The notes: a model not told the origin generated them from the sequence alone. Positions 23,451 through 35,372 are shown, counted from the stretch's first letter. The stretch is DNA of 64,000 nt from Antedon mediterranea (GCF_964355755.1 NC_092672.1:33104501-33168500); one strand, 5' to 3'. Program-made: numbers and translations.

Positions 23451-26123
23451 ATGAATGCCGTACTGATCTTAAGCGCATGTCTGTCCGTGGCATTGACGCT
23501 TCCCACTGGACCCCCAGAAAATGCTTGTAACGATATGATTCCCCAACATGGAGACGCGACTGTGTCAGGAGAACCTCCATATGCGGTCACCATTGGTTCA
23601 ATGAAGTACGCCACAGGATCTCCTGTTCAAGGTAGGCCTAAGAATGTCTCCAATCTTACAATCTTAAAACAAAATGTTTCACTTGCTTTTCTTGGAAAGC
23701 TATCAAACATACTGGCCAAAAAGAAAAACACAAACTAAAGGCCTCCGAACACCAATCTGCGCAAACTCACAAACTCACTTTTTTTATTCTTATAAACAGT
23801 CACCGTTGCAACTACAAATGGAACATCGTTCCGAGGCTTCTTTGTTCAAGCCAGAGTGAACGATGCTGACTTTGTAACTAATCCAGCTTTAGGAATGTTC
23901 TCAGATTACCCAGAGCTGACAGGTGGAGTAGAGTGTACTGCTGACAATGCTAACGTAATAATGTCTTATTTTTACCGAGAGAACAAGCACGAATGTGCAA
24001 TACTCGGGGTACAGCGAAAGAAGCTGTATACAGACGTATACAGTTAGAAAGTTAAAGAAAAATAGGTTTCGCCAGGGCTCGAACCGGGACCTTCTGCGTG
24101 TTAACCAGACTTGACAACCACTACACTACAAAACCTCTTACATTGAAATTGTGGGTTACAGAAAGTTTTTTAATCCATTTAAATTACAAATAAATGGTAA
24201 TAAGCACAAAGCAAAATAAACATGTGTAAAAGTGATAATTACCGATTACACAAAATAAGTATTTTAAAAAAATAATAATAAGATATACTGTTTATAATTA
24301 TCATATTGCGTATACAGTACTTTTCACCATAAAGTTTAAAAAAAAAGGTTTAGCCCGGGCTCGAACCAGGTACCTTCTGCGTATTGAGCAAACGTGATAA
24401 CCACTACGCCAAGAAGCCGCATATAACCATATAACTACATAACGCTGTGGTGTGTGTCACACATTGTGGATTCTTAATTAAACAAATTAATTAACAAAAA
24501 ATTAAAAATCCGGCTCTATAGCTTTGAGGACATGTCCCTGTAGTATGTTCATGCCAAATCCCAGCTCAATACTACAACTAATAAGGGAGGAGTAGTACTT
24601 TAAAAATCGCACTTTTTACTCAATAGTGTCCAGATGGTGGAGGAGAAAATGAGTAAGTACTAGACTCGGGTACCCCGAGTAAAAATACTGGGTTAATATT
24701 ACTAGTGGAAACTAGACACTAAGATTGTCTAGAATCCCGCTTGAAACCGAATTAATTCAGACTTCCGTTTGGCACCAAATTCCGCTTGGGACAGAATTCC
24801 GCTTTAAATAGAATTCCGCTTGAAACAGAATTCCGCTTACAACCGAATTCCCGTTTGGAACCGAATTCCGCTTGAATCGGAATTCCGTTTAAAAAAAATT
24901 CCGCTTGGGACAGAATTCCTATTGAATTAGAATTTAGCTTGAAACAAAATTTTGCATGGAAACATAACTTCGGTAATTATGCGTTGTTCATGCTCAGAAT
25001 TAATTTAGTCTTTTTGTTCTTTCATCTGTGTCTCCTTAAGTTTAATCTCTATTATCCAGCTAAATACATTTTTTTATAGAGTGCATGGGGACATAAAGAT
25101 AATAATGACAAAATGAGTGTCGTGGCTACTTGGACATACGACGGACCATGTGAAGATGTCGGTGACTTAGCCTTTAGGTACGGTAATTATTTTTGAAACA
25201 TCCAAACACAATAGAAGGGCGCGCCTGTTACTGTTACTTATTAGCCATTTTAACACTGTAGGCAAATGGCATATTTATATAATTACACAATAAGGTGTCA
25301 CATTTGTAAGATTTTACATTTTTTTTTACCAGCTAATAACATTGTATCATCATACTATATCTTCTGAAATTGTCAATGAATCTGGATTTTGGATCTGGCC
25401 TTGATTACAGACAATGAGTTTCCTCATATCATCGCGTTGGTTATTCATCCGGAAACCATTGTATTGGAATTGTAGTCGAATAATCGAAATTGAACTGGTA
25501 TGATGTCGGATATAATATATCCAGTCGGATTCCTTTACTTTCTCAATCCAGCCAAGATTAGTACATTTGACCAATCCCAAGCGACAGATTATCCCAACTT
25601 TATTTTCTTTGCGCGATCTTCACTGCTTAGTGAGAAGATAAGAACTAAGCGCAAAGACACAAACAATGTTAGTTGTCTATTGACACGACAACAATTAATA
25701 CTTTTGAAATCATGTCGAGTAGCCTTATGAATAGCCTAATTTGTTTTATTGTATTTCAGAGTGACTGTAGTTCAAGGTGATCCTGCAACAAGATATTACA
25801 CTGACATCGTCTCCAACAATCTAATGTTTGATGCCGAGATGTGCGACACCGGAGCAGCTAGTAAATTTATAGTTACAATTAAACATGTTTTCTCCCTAAT
25901 AAACTTCACTATTTACTATAAATTTCTATCTAATAAAATATCTTGTATTAGCTCCCTACATCCTGGGTAATCGGAATCTTTTATTTATTGTTTCACGTGT
26001 CACTGCGAACTGTGTTTTAGGTGTATGTTAACTACTTTAACATTTTTGTATTTTTCAGGTTACGTTATATCATCAATCTTTACAATTATCTCCAGTATCA
26101 TGGTAGCTGTTCTTGCTTATTAG
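23451..26123 (+). CDS. Reeler-domain secreted protein, gene E (5 coding exons)
   Basis: Coding exons 23451-23631, 23800-23954, 25080-25177, 25760-25860 and 26059-26123 give 199 codons plus stop. Residues: signal peptide 1-18; C26; M29-G34 (MIPQHG); sequon N67; FRGFFVQAR 71-79; C106; W130 and C136 in WTYDGPC; C173; G-A-A-S 176-179; hydrophobic tail 180-199. This fits a Reeler domain occupying most of the mature protein with a GPI-type tail. Intron 2 is about 0.7 kb longer than in gene C because of an insertion carrying two antisense tRNA-like genes; the exon 2 donor is GTAATA rather than GTAAGA. Reeler function (surface or secreted, often immune) is family knowledge; the role here is inferred. 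Confidence 0.87.
24065..24135 (-). tRNA. tRNA-Val(AAC)-like gene or pseudogene
   Basis: On the minus strand: acceptor GGTTTTG pairs with CGAAACC, TAGTGTAGTGGTT forms the D-arm A box, the loop TTAACAC places AAC as anticodon, and GGTTCGAGCC is the B box. A run of five T follows directly, a Pol III terminator. The anticodon and T stems each have one mismatch, so it may be a pseudogene. Confidence 0.55.
24347..24418 (-). tRNA. Second tRNA-Val-like sequence, probably pseudogene
   Basis: On the minus strand: GGCGTAGTGGTTATCACG, anticodon stem and loop TTTGC-TCAATAC-GCAGA and B box GGTTCGAGCCC, then a run of nine T. The acceptor stem pairs poorly (GGCTTCT against CTAAACC) and the anticodon reads AAT, so it is likely decayed from a tRNA-Val. 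Confidence 0.45.
24728..24945. repeat. GAATTCCGCTT intronic minisatellite, gene E
   Basis: Nearly identical to the gene C array at 15898-16115, same intron. Confidence 0.8.
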
Positions 26124-26440
26124 ATTCTCGTAACTTTATAATCACACACAGTTTATAGAAAATATTTTATAGAAGAATATAGAAACAGAATGAAAGCAAT
26201 GTTTTAGTAAGAAAAGAATGATCCATTGACTACCGAACGTACGAGGGCGTTTTTTCTATATTTCTAGGTATGCACGCGCGCGTCATTTTGGCAATGTTGC
26301 TGGTCACGTGGTATCGCAACATTTGTAGATTAAAAAAAATGATGAGCTCCTTAAACGGATTTATTCTATGCTTATGTAAAAGAGTCTGCACATAAGGCTG
26401 TTGAGAAAATGCTTCTTGTTTTATTTTATTAGTAGGCCTA

Positions 26441-26877
26441 CCGTAAATCTTCTAATAGTAACTCACAATCTAATAGTAACCCCCTTCTAATAGTAACCCA
26501 CCTTCTAATAGTAACCCACCCTGTAAGTCAATCTATAATAATAACCCACTACTACCCCCATGGGTTACTATTTTAGGATAATACATGTTGATCTCGGGAG
26601 TGGGGGAGGATTGAGTGTTTTTGAGTTTATAAAATAAAGTTAGCGTTCAAACTAATTTGTTTATTGATTCGTACCTTTTTATTTCTTTGCTATGAGTTGC
26701 TGACCGGAAAAGTTGGGATGGGTTACAATTTTCAGGTGCCTAATTTAAGATTAGTAATAGTAACCCACTACTCTAATAGTTACCACACCCCCCCCCCCTT
26801 CTCCCTTCTAACAGTAACCCACCCTAAAAAAACAATCAAAGAATAATAACCCAGGGTTACAATTAGAAGATTTACGG
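26441..26877. mobile_element. TA-flanked MITE with CTAATAGTAACCCA repeats
   Basis: The left end CCGTAAATCTTCTAAT and right end ATTAGAAGATTTACGG are perfect inverted repeats, flanked by TA on both sides (26439-26440 and 26878-26879). The interior has several copies of CTAATAGTAACCCA and an inverted GGGTTACTATT. There is no ORF. A TA duplication fits the Tc1/mariner group; the family assignment is inference. Confidence 0.8.
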
Positions 26878-27140
26878 TACATGTATAATAGGTTAACATT
26901 TCTTAATGCCTGTAAAATGACACGCATTGTGTGAAACAAGGCTATCAAACATAGGTGAACACGGTTGTTAACTAAAATAACGCATTATTCGTTTTTTTGT
27001 TTTTTTTTGCTATAATAAAGTATATGCTGGTCGGATTAGGTTTTTATATAATAAAGTTCGTGGAGAAAACTATTTTGTTTTGTCTCGTTTCCAAAATTTA
27101 GTCGTTGGATTTTTCTTTCATTTCATATTCATTCATTTAA

Positions 27141-27217
27141 AGGTGTATTGTCTCCTGAAAAAAAAATTTATTTAAATTTGTTTTTGTTGAATATGCCATT
27201 CGGAGGACAATACATCT
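27141..27217. mobile_element. Minimal TTAA-flanked MITE (77 bp)
   Basis: AGGTGTATTGTCTCC and its inverse GGAGGACAATACATCT are only about 50 bp apart and bounded by TTAA at 27137-27140 and 27218-27221. TTAA duplication fits piggyBac-type transposition. This looks like an internally deleted copy of the family at 18832. Confidence 0.7.
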
Positions 27218-27269
27218 TTAAACAAAATATATTTAAACCCATATTTATTTTGGTTAAAACAGTGGATCG

Positions 27270-28645
27270 GTACAGTACATTCCTTTAGGATTACTAGAGG
27301 GTGAGCTCGCTTCGCTCGCTCCCCCTCTAGGAAGTGTAGACGATGGTTCTCGGAATGATAACAATTTTCTCCTTGTACGTTTTCTGTCGGTTACCATTAT
27401 TGAAAATGCTTGACATTCGTAAAACTAAACTACTCTGTTTCACAGTGTTTTAGATGATTAATAACATTTTAAAGTTTAGTGTTTATTGTTTGGTAGGGCC
27501 CTTTGGGGAGGCGGAGTTTATTTGAAGGAGGTGCTTATTCGAGGGATATATGTTAATTTTTGTAGTTTTAATAATATGGTAACATTTATAATCAAATGAA
27601 AAGATATGAAAAGTGGTAAAAAAGAATAACAAATGCTTGGCATTGTAGATAACAGTGCGATGAATTCTACTACAAATAGTATAATGATTATTATTCAAAG
27701 TGATGTTTTATTAGAGAGGCGTTTATTCAAATAAATACCACCCTAATAATTATTAATACATTATTTAATTTAAACATCTTTTGAAACTAACTGCCGTGAC
27801 AGAGTGGGCCCAAGAAAGAAGATATTACGGCTTGCAATATGGGCAGACATCTCGGTCCTAACGGGACACAGATAGCCTACAGTTATTCCTGCCAGCTTAC
27901 TCAATCAACTATTAGGATTTCACTCAATTTTAAACAAAATGTCTTATCATCAAATCTCCCTATGTAATTTTATAATACTATTTCCCACAATATATTCCAA
28001 TTCTTTATGGCGTATATTTAATTTGATCTTTATTAATTTGCAGTATAATTTTTATTTTTTAACTACTATACCTTACACGCGCGGTCCGTTCCTAAAATAA
28101 ACAAACAACTGAAATGGCTAAGCTCCAGTCCTACTATCGGTATTTTTTCTTCTTTCTTCCAAAGGGACACTGTATTGATTGATGGAAAATGCCTGTTTCC
28201 AGTCACCTTGGGTCAAATCAATTATTTTAACTGCTCCCTTGTGTATAAAAGAGAGAAAATAGTTGAAACCAGGTTGTTGCAAGGTGAACCCGGAAATTAC
28301 TTTGACCCACGAAGAATTGAAATTGAGTTGAAAATCTAATGTTGAAATCATAAATTGTGTTAAAAAACTCTTTATAATATCTTCCTAAGATAGAAATATG
28401 AAACAATAGCGTCGATGTGAAAACTAATGTTATCAAAGCTACGTTTTCACGGTACATCTGAGATAAATAAGGTAGGTGTTTTGATGTTTTTTTGATGTTT
28501 TATATGAAATAAAAGAATAATAAAAAAAAAAGGTATCCAAGGCGGAGATTTGTACCGAAGTTTTTGCATTCTGCTCGCCTATGTCAGAATTAACCATATA
28601 AATTTATATATAGATTGCTTTTTTCTGTGAGACCCCTATTTGGTA
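27270..28645. other. Unit 3-specific insertion, no gene recognised
   Basis: Units 1 and 2 continue directly from CAGTGGATCGG to GGTACATCGCC, while unit 3 has about 1.4 kb between them. It includes a GC-rich hairpin CTAGAGGG...CCCTCTAG at 27296-27332 (loop GAGCTCGCTTCGCTCGCTC). No protein family was recognised. Confidence 0.55.
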
Positions 28646-28869
28646 CAGCGCCATACACGTTCAGATTATACAACACATTGACTCTTGTTATTTTATTTAA
28701 TAAGTCTATAGACATAACGCATGCGGTAGGCCTGTGCCGTATATAGTGGTAACCTACCCGATTCACTCACCTGATAATTATATAACACAACAAGCAACAG
28801 GATTACTCCTCTTCCCCAATCTCTATCACATTATGCATACTCATTAGATATTATTTTCCCATTACCTCA

Positions 28870-29113
28870 ATTATAAAGCGTCTAATTTTGTGAAACCTTC
28901 AAGCGCTGTATATTATTATCACCCCGGTCACGTCATTTTTTATCAATCAAGTATGAATACGTTATGCTTTGACCTAAGGTACCCATTTGTACACCTGGGT
29001 GGAGAGAGGCAAACGTAAAAAAATTGTTTTGCCTGAGGATACAAAAAATTTAACACGAGCGTTGGATTCGAACCCACGTCCAACACCCTGTGCCGGCGCC
29101 ACATGCCCTTTTT
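28870..29113 (-). mobile_element. tRNA-derived SINE, complete copy before gene F
   Basis: Full-length counterpart of the deleted copies at 11461 and 19480. It retains GGATTCGAACCCACGTCC (B-box complement) and CTGTGCCGGCGCCACATGCC (A-box complement), plus the CACCTGGGTGGAGAGAGGC body. Confidence 0.75.
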
Positions 29114-29238
29114 ATTGTTATATAAATATTGGAGCGGGAAGGTTGGGGAGTGGGGGAATGGGCTATGGAGGGGATAATACAAAATAGAAATCATGATCGA
29201 TGATTATTGCAACAAATTAATATTCATCAATTTTAACA

Positions 29239-29408
29239 CATGGTTTTGATTGGTTGTTGTAGTAGTTTGTGATTAGTCATTTATCAGGGAGTTAATGAGA
29301 TAAAAACCCAGCTTTTGGTATTTCTGCATTCTTGGTTCACATCGTGCGACGTTTGTAGGCCTGCACGTTCACAGGATCTTGATAGATTTACACAAAACAA
29401 TTAAAAAG
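29239..29408 (+). promoter_or_regulatory. Promoter block and noncoding exon 1 of gene F
   Basis: GGTTTTGATTGGTTGTTG, a GATTAGTCATTTATCAGGGA segment, GGTTCACATCGTGCGACG, GGATCTTGATA and an exon end TTAAAAAG before GTAGGTGATAGG. Confidence 0.65.
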
Positions 29409-29956
29409 GTAGGTGATAGGTGGTCAAAATTGTATGTAGTAAGTATTGAAAATCATCTGAAAACCATGTCCTTGGCGAAATGTCCACTAGCAAAATTCAA
29501 TACGGACATATACCAACCAGGTATTACATAACCCTGGTGGCCAGAGTACTATTTACCATCAACTACAATCTAAACAACTGTTCAAGGACTTTCACTACTG
29601 TTGGGCCTGGGCGCTGGAAACATTCTCTCTTTGACATAGAAACTCGACTTTGGACAGTTTTAAACCACTTCTAAAGGTGCTATGTGCAATCGGTGGAATA
29701 GCGCTTTAAAAATGGGAAGATTGTTGATAACAGTTTGAATTTACAGATTCTGATGTTATAACGTAGGCCTAGGTTAAAAAAAAGTTCATACGGGACCAAA
29801 TCATTTTATTTGTAGAATACTGATTTTAAGTGCCCGCTGTCTTACTCTGACACTGTACTGCTGGCTCTAGACATATATTCTGAGAGTAGTTTGAATTTAC
29901 AGATTCCTAACGTAATAAATAACGTTTTACAGAACTAAACCGTATTTTTGTTTAGA

Positions 29957-32220
29957 ATGAATGCCGTACTGATCTTAAGCGCATGTCTGTCCATGGCATT
30001 GGCGCTTCCCAATGGTCCCCCAACTACTGCTTGTCCAAATATGATCCCTCAACATGGTCCTTCCACAGTATCAGGAGAACCGCCATATGAGGTCACAATT
30101 GGTAAAACGATATACAGCAAAGGAGGTTCGGTACAAGGTAAGCCAACAAAAAAGGAAATGACGCAATAAGTGACGAGTGCGTACAAATAAAGCGCTTACT
30201 ACGTATACTAATCTTAAACAATAATTTCATGAACTTCAAAATTAAACCAACCAAAAGGGCTAACAAAAAAAGTAGGCCTACCAAACCGGTCTTGGAATTG
30301 AAATACCGTCATGTCACCATTGAAAACAAACTTTTCTATATTCTTAACAACAGTCACCGTTGCAACTACAAATGAAACATCTTTCCGAGGCTTCTTTGTT
30401 CAAGCCAGAGTGAACGATGCTGATTTTGCAACTAATCCAGCTTTAGGAACGTTCTCCGACTACCCAGAGCAAACAGGGGGCGTGGAATGTGCTGCCGACA
30501 ATCCTAACGTAAGAATGTCTTATTTTTACCGAGAGAAAAATACTGAGTCAATATTACTAGTGGAAACTAAATATAAATTCAGCTAAGAACAGAATTCCTC
30601 TAATTACACAATTTCGCTAAGAACAGAATTCCGTTAAGAACAGAATTCCGCTATACACGGAATTCCGCTATACATGGAATTCCGCTATACACGGAATTCC
30701 GCTAAACACGGAATTCCGCTATACACAGAATTCCGCTAGGCGAAATTTCGACTCAATTAAGATTGGCCCAAATTCCACTGGCGTAGAAATCGATACCAAT
30801 TCTAGGCTAATTGGTGCAATTCTATCAATCAAAACAATATAATATTCTGTCCAATTCTGTTACCTCATAAAAACTTGTCTTAAGTGTTTATTTTTAAGAA
30901 TTCTGTATAATATCAATATACAATACTTATGCAAATTATCATTTCAATAGAGTGCATGGGGCCATAAAAATAACAATGACAAAATGAGTGTCGTGGCCAC
31001 CTGGACATACGATGGACCATGTGAAGATGTCGGCGACTTAGCCTTTAGGTATACTTTTTTTAAATTCCATTAATTCTTAATTTAGAGCACCAGGCCATTG
31101 GCAAATTTCCCAAGCATATTTTAGTAAATAGAAACTAATTATGTCAATATGAATTCGCCTTGATATTGTAGATTGTCATTCGTTTAATTATTAATTTAAT
31201 AAGCTTATCATACAATATGATACAATTTCGTTGACATGAACACGCACTTTAATCATGGAAAGGCGTGTTTTAATTAAGTTCGAACATTCCACTGTATCAA
31301 TAGAAACCGTGCATATACATTTCTAATGTGATAATTTATCTTTATCAGAATCAGAACTCTTTTCTCAAATTCATTATTATAATGAACGATTATAAAAAAT
31401 GATTTTCTAAGGAAATTTACATTTGCACAGTCGGAAACACAGTATACGATAACGATTGGAATTAAACTGCTTTATCAGGTCGGACATAGCAAGTCGGATT
31501 CATATTACCAATCTGCGCCATTTTGCAATCTTAATCAGACTTTAATATAACAGAAATATCCTGATTTTTAGTAGGCATTGTTGAAGGCAATAAAGCGCAG
31601 CGCAAGTACTTTGAACAATCAAAAGATCCGATTTGTTAGTGTTTGTCTATTGGCACGACCGCAGTTTCATCTCGAAATAATTGCTATGTATCCTAATATA
31701 AAAATTAATTTTTCGTTTTACTCTTCAGGGTAACTGTAGTCCAAGGTAATCCTGCATCAAGATATTATACCGGCATTGTCTCCAATAATTTAAAGTTTGA
31801 TGCTGATAAGTGTGAAACTGGAGCAGCTAGTAAGTACAGTAGTATAATTATTTAACGAACATCTTTCCTTAATTAATAAAGTTAACAGATTTTTTTTAGG
31901 GTTTGAATATGTCATTTTAATGTTATATAATATACGGTAGTTATTCACTTTGACCTAAAATTGTATCAAAATAAATATTGTTTTACCTGAAAAAAAACTT
32001 AATTTAAAGAATAAGATAATCAAAATAGTTGCCAACCAATGAGTTTTGAATAAATTTAATAATTTATTTTCTCTTTTTTATTAGACAAAGGTGATTAACT
32101 TAAAGTGATAAAAAATACAAAATTGCCCAAGTCTTCTTCATTTTGTATTTTTCAGGTTACGTTATATCATCAATCTTTACAATTATCACCAGTATCATAG
32201 TAGCTGTTCTTGCTTATTAA
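29957..32220 (+). CDS. Reeler-domain secreted protein, gene F (5 coding exons)
   Basis: Exons 29957-30137, 30354-30508, 30951-31048, 31729-31829 and 32156-32220 give 199 codons plus stop; this is the only complete member of the B/D/F type. The signal peptide is like gene E. The mature region has MIPQHG, SGEPPY, the sequon NET, FRGFFVQAR, WTYDGPC and VTVVQGN, and cysteines at positions matching 26, 106, 136 and 173 of gene E. It ends in the same 20-residue hydrophobic tail, with stop TAA instead of TAG. It differs from E mainly at residues 45-58 (a G-K-T-I-Y-S-K stretch) and in exon 4. I chose the ATG that follows the TTTAG acceptor (M-N-A-V), as in its paralogues, over one 9 nt upstream. Confidence 0.87.
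30585..30745. repeat. 17-bp GAATTCCGCTATACACG minisatellite, gene F intron
   Basis: Regular copies of a 17-bp unit GGAATTCCGCTATACAC between 30640 and 30735, preceded by looser AGAACAGAATTCCGCTA copies. It is a regular subtype of the minisatellite in the same intron of genes A, C and E. Pseudogenes B (13065-13140) and D (21100-21160) keep short versions. Confidence 0.8.
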
Positions 32221-34311
32221 TATTGAATTCTTGTAACAATATAGTCGTACACAATTTATAGAAGAATTAGATACAGAAAGAAACCAATATTTCTGTACGA
32301 GATTTAATCAGAAACGAATGATATAATGAATATGTAACGTGAGCGTGCTGTGTTTCGGCAAAGTAACAAGCCATACTTTGAAGGACGCGCTATCTTGTTG
32401 TTGCTAACGTACACGTGAATATCTTTGATATCCATGATCATTTACTTGATAACTCTGTTTTCAATGAAAACTGCAAATTTAATGTATCTTGGATTCCAAA
32501 TACTTTTCGAGATATGTGTATTTTTCGATAACACCAGTCACACACGACAATCAACAAATTGGAAGTCCGTCCCATTTATAAAATTGCTTTATGTTTTTCT
32601 GTAATAAACTATAAATAGTACAGCTTGTGTTTTTGCTTCTTGCAAAATCAACTTTATTTGGCATCGTGTAAACTCGTTAAAGCCTGGTTTCCACTATAGG
32701 AAACAATTAAATTAGACCAATCGCATGTGATGGATTATTCGGACTGTCGCTTGTCAAATCACTTGCGTTGTCCTAGTGGGAACCAAGCTTTACAGTAACG
32801 GACCAACGGCGTTATTGGTTGCAGCATGGAGGTACCTCCATGGTTGCAGTAAGATATAGCATATGCGTTACGACAATATTTATAGTAAATGCTCTGTGAA
32901 AAAATATGACTTTTCCTTCATAAATAAACTCCTAAAATATTTTCGATCTCGATCCTACAACATTTTTTTCCTCCATTTAATCAAAATAGGATGATACATT
33001 ACAACGTATATATAAGAGCCTTAGAACATTTGTTATAAAAACTATATATATATGCTATTTGCACGCATCATCCATAGGATCAAAATGACCGAAGGTCGTT
33101 GGAAGTTTTGTCCTAAAAAGATCGGGTACGCATGTCTTGTCGAAGCTGGTATTATCGCATTATGAAAACCGCCAAGATAATCCGACACAAAGTTAGTAAT
33201 TTTCGATTTTTCACACAAAAGAAAGATTTAGACACATGCATATCCAGGTCTTTATCAATACTACTTTGATGACACTGCATAAAAGTAGGCCTACTTAATG
33301 ACTTTGTGTTTATCCTTGACTGGGTATCAAAGGTTGTTTGTGGTGTGAACAAGGTGATACGATCATTTAAATTTATCAAAGTTCATGATCCGTTATATAA
33401 TAATTAGACCTTGAATTAGAGAAATATTCAAATATGATCTAGAGAACGCGCTGTACAAACACATAGCTGAGTGATTACGCTAAGTGGTACCATGTAGGTA
33501 CCTACAATGGTGGTACTGAAATATAGATATCATCACGATGCATTTTTAGGTACAACTGGTATTCCATGCCTTTAGTAAATTAATACGTATGGTGTCTGCA
33601 TATTGTGTATCCACTTGTACAATGACAACTTCTTTTATTTTCAATTTCAATTTCAAAGTTTTGGTTCAAACTAGAGCTGTAACGCAAGCGCGCCATTTGA
33701 CCAATCGCAAGCGATGGATTATTCCCACTTTCGCTTGTGATTGGTCAATTCGCTTGAGTTGGTTCTCGCTGGGACACAACGCAAGAACTACGAACTAAAG
33801 CGTGGTTCCCACTAGCGACGCAACACAAGGACGTAACGCAACGCAAGTGAATTGACCAATCACAAGCGATGGCTTATTGCTTGTGATTGCTAACTGTCTA
33901 TAACTTCGCTTGTCATTGGTTAAAACGCTTGCGTTGCGTTTACGTCCTTGCGTTACGTTCTAGTGGGAACCAAGCTTAAGTTCGCCGCAATATTAATAAT
34001 ACAGAGGGCGCCAACCACGACATCTTTTATCGTAGCATTTATTTATTCTAATAAACAATACAACTGGAGAATGAAAGTAAAAAGTAAACCGGTGAGGCAT
34101 GATTACATAAATATTATTTAAAGGAATAAATTGACACAAAAACATTTATTGTAAAAATATGAATTTAAAAAGGTTGAAACTGATTATACTAAAACATTCT
34201 AATTTAATCTAAGACGACGTCGCACAGTGCGCAACTACGTATGCGCAACTAGCAATTAATTTCGTTCATCGTTATGCAAAATCTAAATGATTTATTTAGC
34301 TTCCTGTGTAT
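32221..34311. other. Intergenic region with small foldback MITEs
   Basis: No gene is seen. Three members of one foldback family occur: 32680-32791 (AAGCCTGGTTTCCACTA ... TAGTGGGAACCAAGCTTT), a partial copy at about 33668-33795, and 33797-33978 (AAGCGTGGTTCCCACTAG ... CTAGTGGGAACCAAGCTT, with inner ACGCAACGCAAG arms). An 18-bp perfect palindrome CATGGAGGTACCTCCATG is at about 32827. Confidence 0.6.
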
Positions 34312-34670
34312 TCACCACTGCCAATAACAACGTATGTTGTAAGAAATTAAAAAATAAGGGTAAAACTGCATTTCAATGATCTCAACTTTGTTCGCCGCTG
34401 CATACTCTTGGACGGTTGGTGAAACTCTTGCACCTTTCCCAACGGCGAGTACAGCTTTTCCATTCCCTCTTGCGGTATCCGCTACTTGATCAACACAAGC
34501 TTTGTCAATTTTTGATTGAGTTTTGGCTTCCCATACCTGGTTACCTCTTACGAAAAAAATCAGCTTGCTTTCCGTTCATTGGGACTTCTAAATTTGACGT
34601 TAGAGCTGCCGAAACGGTCACACAAATACTTTCCAACTTGCCTCTGAAACCAATATCCACGGTTTGCCAT
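34312..34670 (-). pseudogene. Nuclease-like (PD-(D/E)XK) family member with frameshift
   Basis: Minus strand, starting MANRGY at 34670 just after an AG acceptor (TTTTTACAG, exon start 34681). The first 24 residues match the intact gene at 57723-58034. One extra base in the segment after S-S-N-V shifts the frame and gives a stop after about 37 codons. Beyond it the other frame still carries the Q-A-D-F and W-E-A-K signature and the S-P-T-V segment, in order. The rest is well preserved, so the break looks recent, or a sequencing error is possible. Confidence 0.7.
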
Positions 34671-35158
34671 TTTGTTTTGTTCTGTAAAAACAATTATCAA
34701 TAGCAAACATATGAATAAACAAGAGAGATATCCAAAATATATAATCAATTATACTTTTCAATAGTTGGTTTTGTAAATCCATGCAGAGATCATCATCGAC
34801 TAAATCTTAATGCAATCAAACGTATGCCATAAATGACAGTCTCCATACACCTACGCTCTACACCTGCCTCATTCAGTTTCTATGTAGACCATATCATTTC
34901 TTCTGAAAAGAAGCTGCTATCCAAAGGAAAGGGTTGGGTGAATTATAATCCGTCGAGTACTGGATGTCTAAACTTTGCAAGGGACGTACAGTTATCGTAC
35001 CCGTTATAGTATTTTATAACTAGTACTGAATTGTTTAACTTCAGTAATATAAAATTTCAATTTCAATCAATTTTTAAATTAAAAGTAACTTATTTGAACT
35101 ACTGTGTATAATAAATATAACTATGATATATCAATTTGGTAAACAATTTTACTCTTAC

Positions 35159-35372
35159 CTTTTTTTAAAATTAATTCTCAACTTCTTCGAAACTGAAGTG
35201 ACTGATAGCAAAAACACGTTCGAATAACATTAGTATTGTCTTCTGACTAAACTTAAAATATGCTTACAGGATACCGAAAAGTGACACTATGTGCTGATTG
35301 GTTAAACATTTTCCTGTGATACAGAGACTTTTTTGTTTAAACTTAACATTACTTCATTCTGGAAAAACCAAA
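35159..35372 (-). promoter_or_regulatory. Upstream exon and promoter module for the 34.3-kb locus
   Basis: On the minus strand a donor AAAAG|GTAAGAGT ends at 35159 and pairs with the acceptor at 34682-34683. Upstream is a module shared with the loci at 37.6, 38.9 and 58.7 kb: GGTTTTTCCAGAATGAAGTAATG, then about 50 bp on AACCAATCAGCAC (a CCAAT box). Confidence 0.6.

Larger units (their letters stand above)
23984..24680 (-). mobile_element. Insertion with TACTCGGGGTAC ends and two tRNA-like genes
   Basis: Gene C intron 2 is uninterrupted at this point. Near the left border TACTCGGGGTAC occurs; near the right border its inverse GTACCCCGAGTA occurs. The insert holds two tRNA-Val-like sequences on the minus strand, 212 bp apart. 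The exact borders and a target duplication are not clear. Confidence 0.55.
21377..32220 (+). repeat. Tandem unit 3 of the Reeler array
   Basis: Begins at the exon 3 breakpoint of D and holds gene E and the complete gene F. It lacks the LINE fragment of units 1 and 2. It carries extra insertions in gene E intron 2 and at 27270-28645. Confidence 0.75.

Noticed and set aside
28118-28457. Two overlapping minus-strand ORFs of about 76 aa
   Set aside because: No recognisable domain or splice context, in a unit 3-specific insertion of unknown origin.
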